Assembly (NCBI GenBank): GCA_902362455.1
Contig: CABIWJ010000003.1
Location: 334,166 to 398,165 of the forward strand
DNA length: 64,000 bases
Origin: Eubacteriaceae bacterium
GTDB taxonomy: Bacteria; Bacillota; Clostridia; Lachnospirales; Lachnospiraceae
Direction of reading: 5' to 3'
The translations under genes were made by a program, and so were the position numbers. Below are positions 1-8,273 of this stretch, piece by piece (the first letter of the stretch is position 1; every line of letters begins with the position of its first letter). The notes under the pieces were generated by a model. That model did no database searches, was not told where the DNA came from, and saw only the letters and a list, made by a program, of their open reading frames with translations.

Positions 1-1017
1 ATCTAACTCTAAAAGCTTCTTATACTGCTTAACTAACGCATTCTTAGGCTCTTTAAGTATTCTTATGAGTGCTTCCTTATCTAAAGATTCTAATGATACT
101 GTTACAGGTACACGACCAATAAATTCAGGAATTAAACCGAATTTAACTAAATCCTGTGGCATTACCTGTGGGAACAATACATCTATTGATTCTTCTTTAT
201 GGTCTGCTATCTCAGCATTGAAACCGATAGATTTTCTGTCCATTCTTGTCTCTATAATCTTCTCTAATCCATCAAATGCACCACCACATATGAATAAAAT
301 GTTAGTTGTATCAATATGAATCATCTCCTGATTAGGATGCTTTCTTCCACCCTGTGGTGGAACTGAAGCCTGCGTGCCTTCTAACAATTTAAGTAATGCC
401 TGCTGTACACCCTCTCCTGATACGTCTCTTGTTATAGAAACATTCTCACTTTTCTTAGTAATCTTATCTATTTCATCAATATAGACAATTCCGTACTGTG
501 CTTTTTTCACATCATAGTCAGCTGCCTGAATTATCTTAAGTAAGATATTCTCAACATCTTCACCTACATAGCCTGCTTCAGTAAGTGTTGTAGCATCTGC
601 AATAGCAAATGGGACATTAAGTATCTTAGCTAATGTCTGTGCAAGATATGTCTTACCTGAACCTGTAGGTCCTAACATCAGAATATTACTCTTCTGAATC
701 TCTACACCTAAGTCTCTTCCTGACAAAACTCTTTTGTAGTGATTATACACTGCAACTGACAAGACTTTCTTAGCTTCTTCCTGTCCTATGACATATTCAT
801 CAAGAAATTCCTTTATCTCCTGTGGCTTGTATAAATTAATGTCGAAATCAACATCATCATCTGTCTCATATGCCATTTCTTCCATCATTATATCACTACA
901 TATCTCTATACATTCATCACATATAAACACACCGCTTGGTCCGGCAATAAGCTTTCTTGCCTTACTCTCCGGTTTACCACAAAACGAGCATCTGCTCTCA
1001 TCATTATTCTTTGCCAT
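1..1017 (-). CDS. clpX: ATP-dependent Clp protease ATP-binding subunit ClpX (partial, C-terminus beyond left edge)
   Basis: AAA+ unfoldase that delivers substrates to ClpP in the cytosol. The visible 339 codons begin with MAKNNDES and show the N-terminal zinc-binding domain (C10-x2-C13 and C33-x2-C36), a Walker A motif GPTGSGK near residues 113-120, a Walker B motif VYIDEIDK near 178-185 and the sensor/arginine-finger region. The ATG at 1015-1017 follows an SD (GGAG, 5 nt spacing). It is the third gene of the tig-clpP-clpX order, 28 bp after clpP. The reading frame is still open at base 1, so the last roughly 80 residues are outside the window. Identification is firm. Confidence 0.97.
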   Translation of the reverse strand, partial: MAKNNDESRCSFCGKPESKARKLIAGPSGVFICDECIEICSDIMMEEMAYETDDDVDFDINLYKPQEIKEFLDEYVIGQEEAKKVLSVAVYNHYKRVLSGRDLGVEIQKSNILMLGPTGSGKTYLAQTLAKILNVPFAIADATTLTEAGYVGEDVENILLKIIQAADYDVKKAQYGIVYIDEIDKITKKSENVSITRDVSGEGVQQALLKLLEGTQASVPPQGGRKHPNQEMIHIDTTNILFICGGAFDGLEKIIETRMDRKSIGFNAEIADHKEESIDVLFPQVMPQDLVKFGLIPEFIGRVPVTVSLESLDKEALIRILKEPKNALVKQYKKLLELD

Positions 1018-1045
1018 ATGTTCTCCAATCTAAATTAATGATTAA

Positions 1046-1627
1046 TTAACGATTTTCAATCACCTTATCTATTAAGCCATATTCCATAGCCTGATAAGCA
1101 TCCATATAGTTGTCACGTTCTGTATCCACTTCAATCACTTCTAATGGTTTTCCGGTATTCTTTGCTAAAATTTCATTTAACTTCTTACGTGTCTTTAAAA
1201 TATGATCTGCTACAATCTTAATCTCTGTTGCCTGTCCCTGTGCTCCACCAAGTGGCTGGTGTATCATAATCTCTGCGTTAGGTAATGCGAATCTCTTACC
1301 CTTAGCACCACCTGAAAGTAAAAATGCTCCCATACTTGCTGCCATTCCCATACAAATTGTAGATACATCACATTTGATATAATTCATTGTATCATAAATA
1401 GCCATTCCTGCTGTTACAGAACCACCCGGGCTGTTTATATATAAATGAATATCTTTATTAGGGTCTTCTGACTCTAAGAAAAGTAACTGTGCTACAACAA
1501 GACTTGCTGTTGTCTCATTTACTTCTTCACCTAAAAAAATAATTCTATCCTTTAAAAGTCTTGAATAAATATCATAAGATCTTTCGCCTTTTCCAGTCTG
1601 CTCTACGACATAAGGTACCAAACTCAT
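1046..1627 (-). CDS. clpP: ATP-dependent Clp protease proteolytic subunit ClpP
   Basis: Serine peptidase forming the tetradecameric proteolytic barrel used by ClpX (next gene) and other Clp ATPases. Its 193 aa are full length for the family. The catalytic triad is visible as S98 in [10 protein letters not shown]123 in MIHQPLGG and D172 in DTERDNYM, and the SPGGSV oxyanion segment lies at 66-71. The start ATG is preceded by GGAGAGG with 7 nt spacing. It lies 97 bp downstream of tig, separated by a hairpin at 1660-1683, and is probably co-transcribed with tig and clpX. Confidence 0.98.
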   Translation of the reverse strand: MSLVPYVVEQTGKGERSYDIYSRLLKDRIIFLGEEVNETTASLVVAQLLFLESEDPNKDIHLYINSPGGSVTAGMAIYDTMNYIKCDVSTICMGMAASMGAFLLSGGAKGKRFALPNAEIMIHQPLGGAQGQATEIKIVADHILKTRKKLNEILAKNTGKPLEVIEVDTERDNYMDAYQAMEYGLIDKVIENR

Positions 1628-1659
1628 ACAAAATCCTCTCCTATCTACTAATTTTATTT

Positions 1660-1683
1660 ATGGGTCCGCCATAGCGAACCCAT
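1660..1683 (-). other. Intergenic hairpin between tig and clpP
   Basis: ATGGGTTCGC and GCGGACCCAT (minus strand) pair around a TATG loop, with one G-U pair. No T tract follows on the minus strand (AAATAAAATT), so it looks more like an mRNA processing or stabilising hairpin, or a leaky attenuator, than a full terminator. Confidence 0.55.
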
Positions 1684-1724
1684 TTTCTTTATCTCATTTT
1701 ATAAACTTCTGATCAGGCTATTGA

Positions 1725-3011
1725 TTATACTTCCTTAGCATTCTCTGTTACGAATTCAACTGCTTTCTTAACCTGGATATCTCTCTTCATATTCTCTTTA
1801 TCAGCGTCTGTTAATAAGTCTTTAAGCTTATCAGCTTCCATCTGGTATGCTGATGCCATATCATTTATTTCATTATTAACGTCTTCATCTGTAACTTCAA
1901 AGTTCTCTTTATCAGCAACTGCTTCAAGAACAAGTCTGCTCTGGATACGTTTTAATGCCTGTGGTCTCATCTGTTCTAACAATTTATCAGATGTTAATCC
2001 TGTATATTGGAAGTACTGGTCGATTGTAAGTCCCTGTGCACTGATTCTTCTTGCAAAATCTTCTGCCATCTGTCTAACCTGTGAATCTACCATTGCATCA
2101 GGTATCTCCATCTTAGCACCTTCGATAATCTTCTCGATTGTTGCTTCTTCTTTTGCTGATTTAGCTTCATCAGCCTTTTTCTCTTCGATTTTTGTCTTAA
2201 TGCTTGCTTTATATTCATCAACTGTTGAGAATTCTGAAACATCTTCTACGAAATCATTATCAAGTTCTGGTAATTCTTTCTTCTTAATCTCTTTAACAGT
2301 AACTTTGAATAATGCTGGTTTACCCTTTAATTCTTCTGCATGATATTCTTCAGGGAATGTAACGTTAACGTCAACCTCTTCTCCAATGTTCTTACCAATT
2401 AACTGTTCTTCAAATGTATCAATAAATGAGTGAGAACCAATTGTTAATGGATAATCTGTTCCTTTTCCACCTTCGAATGCAACACCATCAACAAAGCCTT
2501 CGAAATCGATAACTGTCATATCGCCATCTTCAACTGCTCTGTCATCTACAGTGATAATTCTTGAGTTCTGTTCTCTTTCTTTGTCTATTTCAGCCATAAT
2601 CTCTTCATCTGATACTGAAACATCACTCTTAGGTACTTCTACGCCTTTATATTCACCTAACTCAACTTCTGGTTTAACTGCAACTTCTGCTGTGAAGATA
2701 AATTCTTTACCGGCTTCAATCTGTACAACATCAATCTTAGGCTGTGAAACTATCTCTAATTCACTTTCCTTAACTGCTGCTTCGTATGCTGTAGGAATCA
2801 TATCATTAACAGCATCTTCATAGAATACACCGACACCGTACATTTTCTCTACCATTTTACGAGGTACTTTACCTTTTCTGAAACCAGGAACGCTAATTCT
2901 TGATTTCTGTTTCTGATAAGCCTTTTCAATTGCTTTTTCTACCTCTTCTGCTGATACTTCAATTGTAAGTTTAGCCATATTTTTTTCCAGTTTCTCAACC
3001 TGTAAACTCAT
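1725..3011 (-). CDS. tig: Trigger factor (ribosome-associated chaperone / peptidyl-prolyl isomerase)
   Basis: Chaperone that docks at the ribosome exit tunnel through its N-terminal domain and has FKBP-type prolyl isomerase activity. The 428 aa length is typical. The trigger-factor signature GFRKGKVPRK near residues 43-52 marks the ribosome-binding loop. An FKBP-like domain with DFEGFVDGVAFEGG follows near 165-250, then the helical C-terminal chaperone domain. It heads the tig-clpP-clpX operon, a widespread Firmicutes order. The ATG start has a GGAGG SD, and a promoter is visible at 3124-3152. Confidence 0.98.
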   Translation of the reverse strand: MSLQVEKLEKNMAKLTIEVSAEEVEKAIEKAYQKQKSRISVPGFRKGKVPRKMVEKMYGVGVFYEDAVNDMIPTAYEAAVKESELEIVSQPKIDVVQIEAGKEFIFTAEVAVKPEVELGEYKGVEVPKSDVSVSDEEIMAEIDKEREQNSRIITVDDRAVEDGDMTVIDFEGFVDGVAFEGGKGTDYPLTIGSHSFIDTFEEQLIGKNIGEEVDVNVTFPEEYHAEELKGKPALFKVTVKEIKKKELPELDNDFVEDVSEFSTVDEYKASIKTKIEEKKADEAKSAKEEATIEKIIEGAKMEIPDAMVDSQVRQMAEDFARRISAQGLTIDQYFQYTGLTSDKLLEQMRPQALKRIQSRLVLEAVADKENFEVTDEDVNNEINDMASAYQMEADKLKDLLTDADKENMKRDIQVKKAVEFVTENAKEV

Positions 3012-3123
3012 TAAACTTCCTCCATTCTGCCGTATACTACGGCTTAGCTATTTTTAGCAGTATATCTGCAATATTTTCTTTCTAACCTTTTCATTTTAAC
3101 TAAAGGCAATGTGACATCGTAGT

Positions 3124-3152
3124 ATTATATCATAAAGAAATCTTTTAGTCTA
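3124..3152 (-). promoter_or_regulatory. Probable sigma-A promoter of tig-clpP-clpX
   Basis: On the minus strand TAGACT (-35) and TATAAT (-10) are separated by 17 nt. The -35 overlaps the last codons of the upstream lipoprotein gene. The leader to tig is about 105 nt and holds a small GCCGTA...TACGGC hairpin. No CtsR or HrcA box was recognised. Confidence 0.6.
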
Positions 3153-4026
3153 TCTTTTTTTCTACAGTTTCTAAAGTCTGTTCTACACCTGTGTTAAATA
3201 ATACAATTAATTTTGTCACTTTATAATTATGTCCATTCTTCTGCACCGTACTTTCATCAGTCCTTGTCGATACGATATATTTATTAGTAGAACAGCTTAT
3301 TGTCACTACATCTCCTGATAACAATTCGATAGTAGCATTAGGTATCTTAGATACTCTATAGGTCTTACTTCCGTCTGTAATAAGCTCCTTCGGTGCTGTC
3401 GGCTTAGTCTGACTGCCTCCGTTACTTTCTGAATTTGAATTATTTCCAGAATTACTGTTTCCATTATTGTTTGAAGTGTTTCCATTATTGTTTGAAGTGT
3501 TTCCATTATTAGAAGTGTTTCCACTACCTGCACCATTATTGCCGCTGTTACTTCCACTATTTATATCGCCTGCATTGGCAGCTGAATTGCCTGCCTGGCC
3601 ATTTTCCGAGTCACTATTTCCATGATTCTCAGCTTCCTGTGCGTTCTTGCCATTATCAGATATTGTTACCTTAATGCTGTCTGTATATGTACTTCCACCT
3701 GATTTGACAGTATAATTAGCAGTATATGTTCCTGGTTTATCATTTCTGACATTCACTGCATTTACCTCGAGTGAATAATCATCTGTTTCACCCGATGTCT
3801 TAATACCTGATGTGTAATCTATGTCACTTCCCGCTGGTGCAATTACATTATCAAGATTAAATTTCACACCACTATCATTAATATCTAACGAGCCAGTAAC
3901 AACGCCCTCTGTATCTCCGTATGAAATCTTTTTCTTCTTACCACAGGCAGTCATACTTCCGATTACTAATACTAATGCACCGGCAACACATATTATCTTC
4001 GTTAATCTTATATTTAATTTCTTCAA
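3145..4026 (-). CDS. Putative surface lipoprotein with Ig-like domain and Asn/Ser/Gly linker
   Basis: Function unknown. The N-terminus has a lysine-rich n-region, a hydrophobic core and a lipobox ending in SMTAC followed by GKKKK, indicating a lipid-anchored extracellular protein. A beta-rich Ig-like segment (about residues 35-125, ending in a TYTDSIKVTIS strand) is followed by a roughly 80-residue Asn/Gly/Ser linker with tandem NGNTSNN repeats, then a C-terminal domain of about 85 residues. A GTG at 4050 keeps the frame open. I prefer the TTG at 4024-4026 because an AAAGGTG SD lies 10 nt upstream and gives a clean signal peptide (293 aa); the YbhN-like gene at 11324-12352 uses the same AAAGGTG/TTG arrangement. 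No catalytic motif was seen. Confidence 0.75.
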   Translation of the reverse strand: MKKLNIRLTKIICVAGALVLVIGSMTACGKKKKISYGDTEGVVTGSLDINDSGVKFNLDNVIAPAGSDIDYTSGIKTSGETDDYSLEVNAVNVRNDKPGTYTANYTVKSGGSTYTDSIKVTISDNGKNAQEAENHGNSDSENGQAGNSAANAGDINSGSNSGNNGAGSGNTSNNGNTSNNNGNTSNNNGNSNSGNNSNSESNGGSQTKPTAPKELITDGSKTYRVSKIPNATIELLSGDVVTISCSTNKYIVSTRTDESTVQKNGHNYKVTKLIVLFNTGVEQTLETVEKKID

Positions 4027-4060
4027 TATTAATTCGCACCTTTCTAACACGATATATGCA

Positions 4061-4603
4061 TTATACTAACTGTATCTTCTCTGCTATTGAATCAGCCTCA
4101 TCTTTACTCTTTAATATCGCAACTAATTCAAGTCCCATATCAATAGCAGCACCTAATCCTCTTGCTGTTGTTACATTTCCATCTGTTATGACTTTCTCAC
4201 GTTTATAGGTTGCACCTTTTAACGAATCTTCATATCCCGGGTAGCAGCTTACTAACTTACCTTCTAAGATTCCGAGTTCTCCTAAGATACTAGGAGCTGC
4301 ACATATTGCCGCAAGTCTTTTGCCTTTATTATTAAAATCTTTAATATTAGCCACTAATGTCTTGCATGCTGCAAGATTAGGTGTTCCAGGTATTCCTCCT
4401 GGCAGGAATATTAATTCTGCTTTATCAAAATCTACATCTTTAATTAAAGCATCTGCCTTAATTACAATGTTATGCGAACTTTTAACTTCATAATTATCTG
4501 AGACCGATACAGTAACTGTCTCAATACCAGCTCTTCTTAATATATCAACTACCATTAATGCTTCTACTTCTTCAAAACCATCTGCTAAAAATGCGTATAC
4601 CAT
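4061..4603 (-). CDS. DJ-1/PfpI family protein (YajL/ThiJ-like)
   Basis: Cytosolic DJ-1 superfamily protein of 180 aa, the usual length. The nucleophile-elbow cysteine is in AAICAAPSIL (about residue 100), and the conserved acidic residue that tunes it is in LADGFEEVEAL near the N-terminus. Family members act as glyoxalase III/deglycase-like or redox-responsive proteins; which applies here cannot be read from sequence. It lies 34 bp upstream of the lipoprotein gene on the same strand, so it may be co-transcribed, and is divergent from the CYTH gene. Confidence 0.9.
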   Translation of the reverse strand: MVYAFLADGFEEVEALMVVDILRRAGIETVTVSVSDNYEVKSSHNIVIKADALIKDVDFDKAELIFLPGGIPGTPNLAACKTLVANIKDFNNKGKRLAAICAAPSILGELGILEGKLVSCYPGYEDSLKGATYKREKVITDGNVTTARGLGAAIDMGLELVAILKSKDEADSIAEKIQLV

Positions 4604-4782
4604 AATTTTTTCTCCTTTTCCATAGACTTAGCCTTATAACACTGACAGTATAACATATTCCTGATATTTTTTCATCATTTTAGATTTTTTTTATTATTTA
4701 AATATACATTTTTCAAGGCTTATATGTTAAAATATTCTATATAAAAAATCGTAATACCAAACGGAGGTTGGTGTAAAAAATA

Positions 4783-5247
4783 ATGGAAATAGAAAGAAAG
4801 TTTCTAATTACAAGTTTACCTGACAATTTAGAATTATGCAGATTTCATCTTATAGAACAGGCATATCTGTGTACAGAGCCGGTAGTCCGTATCCGTAAAG
4901 AAGATGACACCTATTATCTTACTTACAAATCAAAAGGCTTACTATCCCGAGAAGAATATAATCTTCCGCTTACTGCAGATAGTTATTCCCATCTGCTTAA
5001 GAAAGCTGATGGGAATATAATTACTAAGAAACGTTACCTGATTCCTTATAATAATTACACAATCGAATTAGATATATTTGAAGGAATATTTAAGGGACTT
5101 ATAATCGCAGAAGTCGAATTCAGCTCTGAGGATGAGGCTAATTCTTTTAGTGGTCCTGAATGGTTTGGCGAAGATGTAACATTTTCGAGCAAATTCCATA
5201 ACAGTACCCTTAGTAAATTACAAAATCAAAGTGAACTTGAATTTTAA
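4783..5247 (+). CDS. CYTH domain protein (triphosphate tunnel metalloenzyme superfamily)
   Basis: The 154-aa protein opens with MEIERKFLI, the ExExK signature that binds triphosphate and metal in CYTH/TTM enzymes (inorganic triphosphatases and class IV adenylyl cyclases). Further tunnel residues are present: VRIRKEDD, YLTYKSKG, TKKRYLIP, IELDIFEG and AEVEFSSE. The short single-domain form fits bacterial tripolyphosphatase-like members more than cyclases, but substrate is an inference. SD GGAGG lies about 15 nt before the ATG, a long spacing. The hairpin element at 5246-5401 begins at its stop codon. Confidence 0.88.
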   Translation: MEIERKFLITSLPDNLELCRFHLIEQAYLCTEPVVRIRKEDDTYYLTYKSKGLLSREEYNLPLTADSYSHLLKKADGNIITKKRYLIPYNNYTIELDIFEGIFKGLIIAEVEFSSEDEANSFSGPEWFGEDVTFSSKFHNSTLSKLQNQSELEF

Positions 5248-5401
5248 GAAATGAGGTTAGTGTGAAAAAATAATATTGATACACTTATTTTTCACACTGT
5301 TATTTGCTTCAGAGCAAAAGCAAATAGCTTTTATGGCAGAAGAGAAATCGCCTGTGCAAATTTCTCTTCGTCTCTTCACAGCAAGTCGCTCAGAAAAGAG
5401 G
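5246..5401 (+). repeat. SD-associated multi-hairpin repeat, copy A
   Basis: Fills the gap between the CYTH stop and the GH13 start. It opens with an SD-like AAGAAATGAGG, has three hairpins (GTGTGAAAAA../..TTTTTCACAC; TATTTGCTT../..AAAGCAAATA; GAGAAAT../..ATTTCTC) and closes with TCGCTCAGAAAAGAGG, which is itself the SD of the amylase gene. It matches copy B (53964-54114) along its length and copy C (15021-15184) in the first hairpin and the TCGCTCAGAAA end. A frame TTG 5276 to TAA 5404 (42 codons) runs through it and shares IAFMA and EKSP segments with copy B. Confidence 0.8.
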
Positions 5402-5406
5402 TAAAT

Positions 5407-7179
5407 ATGAATTTAGCAGCTATATATCATCGTTGTACTGATAACTACTGTTATTGTCTCGATGATGACAATATTATTATTTCAATTAAGACAGGATATG
5501 ACGTTGACAAAATAACACTTTGTTATTGTGATCCTTTTTCTACAGGTATTATGGGTTCTAACAGTCGCTATAAAATTGAAACAATCGAGATGACGGATGT
5601 AAAATATCTTGAGCATCACATCTTCTGGAGTATTAAGATTGCACCTAAGTATAAACGTCTTGCATATCATTTTATTATTGAAAATGAAAACGAGAAGTAT
5701 CATATGTATGAGGACCGTTTCTATACTCCTGCCGAACTTAAGAATTTCAAAGGTCGTGAACAGGTATTTATGTTCCCATGGATGAATCCTTCTGATATTA
5801 TAAGAACTCCTGACTGGGTAAATGACACTGTCTGGTATCAGATTTTCATTGACCGGTTCTGCAATGGCAATCCTGACATCAATCCTAAAAATGTTAAACC
5901 ATGGGGTTCTGCCGATAAACCTGTTAAATATAATGACTATTATGGTGGAGATATCAAGGGAATCACAAGCAAACTTGACTATCTTGCCGACCTTGGAATT
6001 ACAGGTCTTTACTTAACTCCTGTATGTAAGGCTAAAAGTAATCATAAATATGACACTATGAGTTTTACAAAGATTGATCCACACTTTGGTACTGATGAGG
6101 ATATGATTGAACTCGTTTCTGATGCCCACAACCACGGTATTCGTGTAATGATGGACGGTGTATTTAATCATACTGGTATATTTTTTAAACCTTGGCAGGA
6201 CATTTTGCAAAATGGTCCTGAGTCTAAATATTATGACTGGTTTATGATTAATTCATGGCCTTTTAAGAATACTGGAAGGTCCTCTGATTCGAAGTCAGGC
6301 AACTACTATACTTTCAGCTTCTATGATGGTATGCCTAAGTTAAACACTAATAATCCGCGAGTAATCAGATATATTATCAAGGTTCTTAAAAGCTGGATAT
6401 TAAAATATGATATTGATGGTATACGTCTTGATGTGGCAGGTGAAATTTCCCATACATTATGCAAAGAGATTCATAGGGAATTAAAGGCTCTCAAATCTGA
6501 TTTCTATATACTTGGCGAGTTATGGCACGACAGTATGCCTTGGCTTCGTGGTGATGAATACGATTCTGTAATGAATTATCCTTTCGGAGACAGTATTGAT
6601 GCTTTCTGGCAGGATTCTAAGAAATCTTCTACTGATTTATTATATGCCATAAACAGATGCTTCACTATGTATCCTGAGCAGGTTAACCGCGTATTATTCA
6701 ACCTTTTAGACTCTCACGATACTATTCGTCTCGCAACTAAATTAAATAATATTCATATATTCTATCAGCAATTAGCAGTATTATTTACAATGCCCGGAAC
6801 TGTATGTATATATTATGGTACAGAAATAGCTATGGAGGGTAGTTACGACCCTGACTGTCGTCGTTGTATGCCTTGGAATAAAATTAACCGCGGTGAATAT
6901 CATGACAGAATTTCTCTTATGAAATCACTTATTGCACTTCGTAACGATAATCCTGCGTTTAGAAGTAATCTGTATAAATTTATTAATATACCTGATAATC
7001 CGAGAATAATCTGTTATGAAAGATTTACCGATGATGGCAAAAATAAAATAACCGTCGTACTGAATTGCAGTACAAACGATTATTCTATTACATTTCCTAA
7101 GAAATCTGTTCTGTTCTCAATAAATTACAAAAATGAACTTCTTCTTCCGAACGGAATATTAGTCTACACAACTAAATAA
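5407..7179 (+). CDS. GH13 family glycoside hydrolase (neopullulanase/cyclomaltodextrinase-like alpha-amylase)
   Basis: Cleaves alpha-1,4 (possibly alpha-1,6) glucans or cyclodextrins. At 590 aa without a signal peptide it is predicted cytosolic. An N-terminal beta domain (about 1-125, CBM34-like) precedes the (beta/alpha)8 barrel, typical of the GH13_20 group. Conserved regions are MDGVFNHTG (region I), GIRLDVAGE with nucleophile D342, LGELWHD with acid/base E371, and LLDSHDT with D438. The SD AGAGG is contributed by the end of the hairpin repeat just upstream. The 3' end overlaps the convergent HD-GYP gene by 8 bp. It would process maltodextrins taken up from the gut; linkage specificity is not readable. 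Confidence 0.93.
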   Translation: MNLAAIYHRCTDNYCYCLDDDNIIISIKTGYDVDKITLCYCDPFSTGIMGSNSRYKIETIEMTDVKYLEHHIFWSIKIAPKYKRLAYHFIIENENEKYHMYEDRFYTPAELKNFKGREQVFMFPWMNPSDIIRTPDWVNDTVWYQIFIDRFCNGNPDINPKNVKPWGSADKPVKYNDYYGGDIKGITSKLDYLADLGITGLYLTPVCKAKSNHKYDTMSFTKIDPHFGTDEDMIELVSDAHNHGIRVMMDGVFNHTGIFFKPWQDILQNGPESKYYDWFMINSWPFKNTGRSSDSKSGNYYTFSFYDGMPKLNTNNPRVIRYIIKVLKSWILKYDIDGIRLDVAGEISHTLCKEIHRELKALKSDFYILGELWHDSMPWLRGDEYDSVMNYPFGDSIDAFWQDSKKSSTDLLYAINRCFTMYPEQVNRVLFNLLDSHDTIRLATKLNNIHIFYQQLAVLFTMPGTVCIYYGTEIAMEGSYDPDCRRCMPWNKINRGEYHDRISLMKSLIALRNDNPAFRSNLYKFINIPDNPRIICYERFTDDGKNKITVVLNCSTNDYSITFPKKSVLFSINYKNELLLPNGILVYTTK

Positions 7180-8272
7180 GTTTAGCAATTTTAATAGATT
7201 TGTCCTTGGACAAATCTATTGCTTTGTTATTAGTCGATAATACAACAGGTCTGCCTAGCGAAGTACTATTAATCATTATTATCTTTCCCTCTGTTCCATC
7301 AGTAAGAAGAACTGTACTCCCCACATATAACAATGCTATTTTCTGAAGAAATATCATAAGATATCCCGGTTCAAATATATCGATACACATTTCAAAATAT
7401 TCGATAACATCAAACGGTGACATTCCCTCTCTGTATACACGATTCGCCGTCATTGCATCATATACATCTGCAATCGCCACAATTTTTGCCACATCATCTA
7501 TCTGGTTTCTCTTTAATCCCTGTGGATATCCCGAACCATCGCATTTCTCATGGTGCATTAATGCAGCATTTCTTATCCTGTTATCAACCGGCTGACTCTT
7601 AAGTATCTCATAGCCTAATATCGGATGCATTTTTATAATTCTATATTCCTCATCAGTAAGTCGTGATGGTTTCGCAATAATCTCTTTAGGTATCTTAATT
7701 TTACCAATATCGTGCAGAAGTCCTGCTGCCGTTAATAATTCAACATCTTTCGCACCATATCCCAGCCATCCAGCAAATACATTGCATATCAGCGAAACAC
7801 TCATAGAATGTGCGAATGTTAAATCATCATAACCTCTCATACAGCTCAAGATATCCATAAGATTATATCTGGAACTATTAGAATTAATGACTTTCTTAAC
7901 GGATTCTAACAATCCATTTATATCGATTTCTTCATTCTTGTATACAACTTCATTTAACTTATTACTAAGTTCGTCAACGGATTCTTCAAAACTATATCTG
8001 AATGTCTTAAAATCTTCTGATTGTTTTATCTTCTCGAAATATCCTGATTCCTCACTTCTCTCATAAGCACTGCTTTCCATAAATATATCATCTATATCAG
8101 ATTTCACAATAATTTTAAGTACAACTACATCATAATTCTCAAGTTTCCTTATTATCTCTTTATCAAGCACTGTACCAAAAGGCGCAATGAGTCTGCCTTT
8201 AGTATCATAGACATCCCCCGCAAGTTCCATGCCTTCTTTCGCTTCCGAAATAAGTATTCTCTTAACTGCCAT
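7172..8272 (-). CDS. HD-GYP domain protein, probable cyclic-di-GMP phosphodiesterase
   Basis: Hydrolyses c-di-GMP (to pGpG/GMP) in HD-GYP families. The 366 aa consist of an N-terminal unannotated region with a GxELAGDVYDTKGRLI segment (about 1-100), a helical linker and an HD-GYP domain (about 150-330). The metal-binding HD pair is H187-D188 in LLHDIGKI, and the diagnostic HHEKCDGSGYPQG is at about 239-251, so catalytic residues are intact. The ATG is 1 nt after the stop of the upstream EAL protein, indicating translational coupling. No membrane segment was seen, so it is cytosolic. Confidence 0.93.
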   Translation of the reverse strand: MAVKRILISEAKEGMELAGDVYDTKGRLIAPFGTVLDKEIIRKLENYDVVVLKIIVKSDIDDIFMESSAYERSEESGYFEKIKQSEDFKTFRYSFEESVDELSNKLNEVVYKNEEIDINGLLESVKKVINSNSSRYNLMDILSCMRGYDDLTFAHSMSVSLICNVFAGWLGYGAKDVELLTAAGLLHDIGKIKIPKEIIAKPSRLTDEEYRIIKMHPILGYEILKSQPVDNRIRNAALMHHEKCDGSGYPQGLKRNQIDDVAKIVAIADVYDAMTANRVYREGMSPFDVIEYFEMCIDIFEPGYLMIFLQKIALLYVGSTVLLTDGTEGKIIMINSTSLGRPVVLSTNNKAIDLSKDKSIKIAKLI

Positions 8273-8273
8273 A

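Noticed and set aside
7417..7602. Plus-strand frame within the HD-GYP gene
   Set aside because: Shadow of the conserved HD-GYP coding region.
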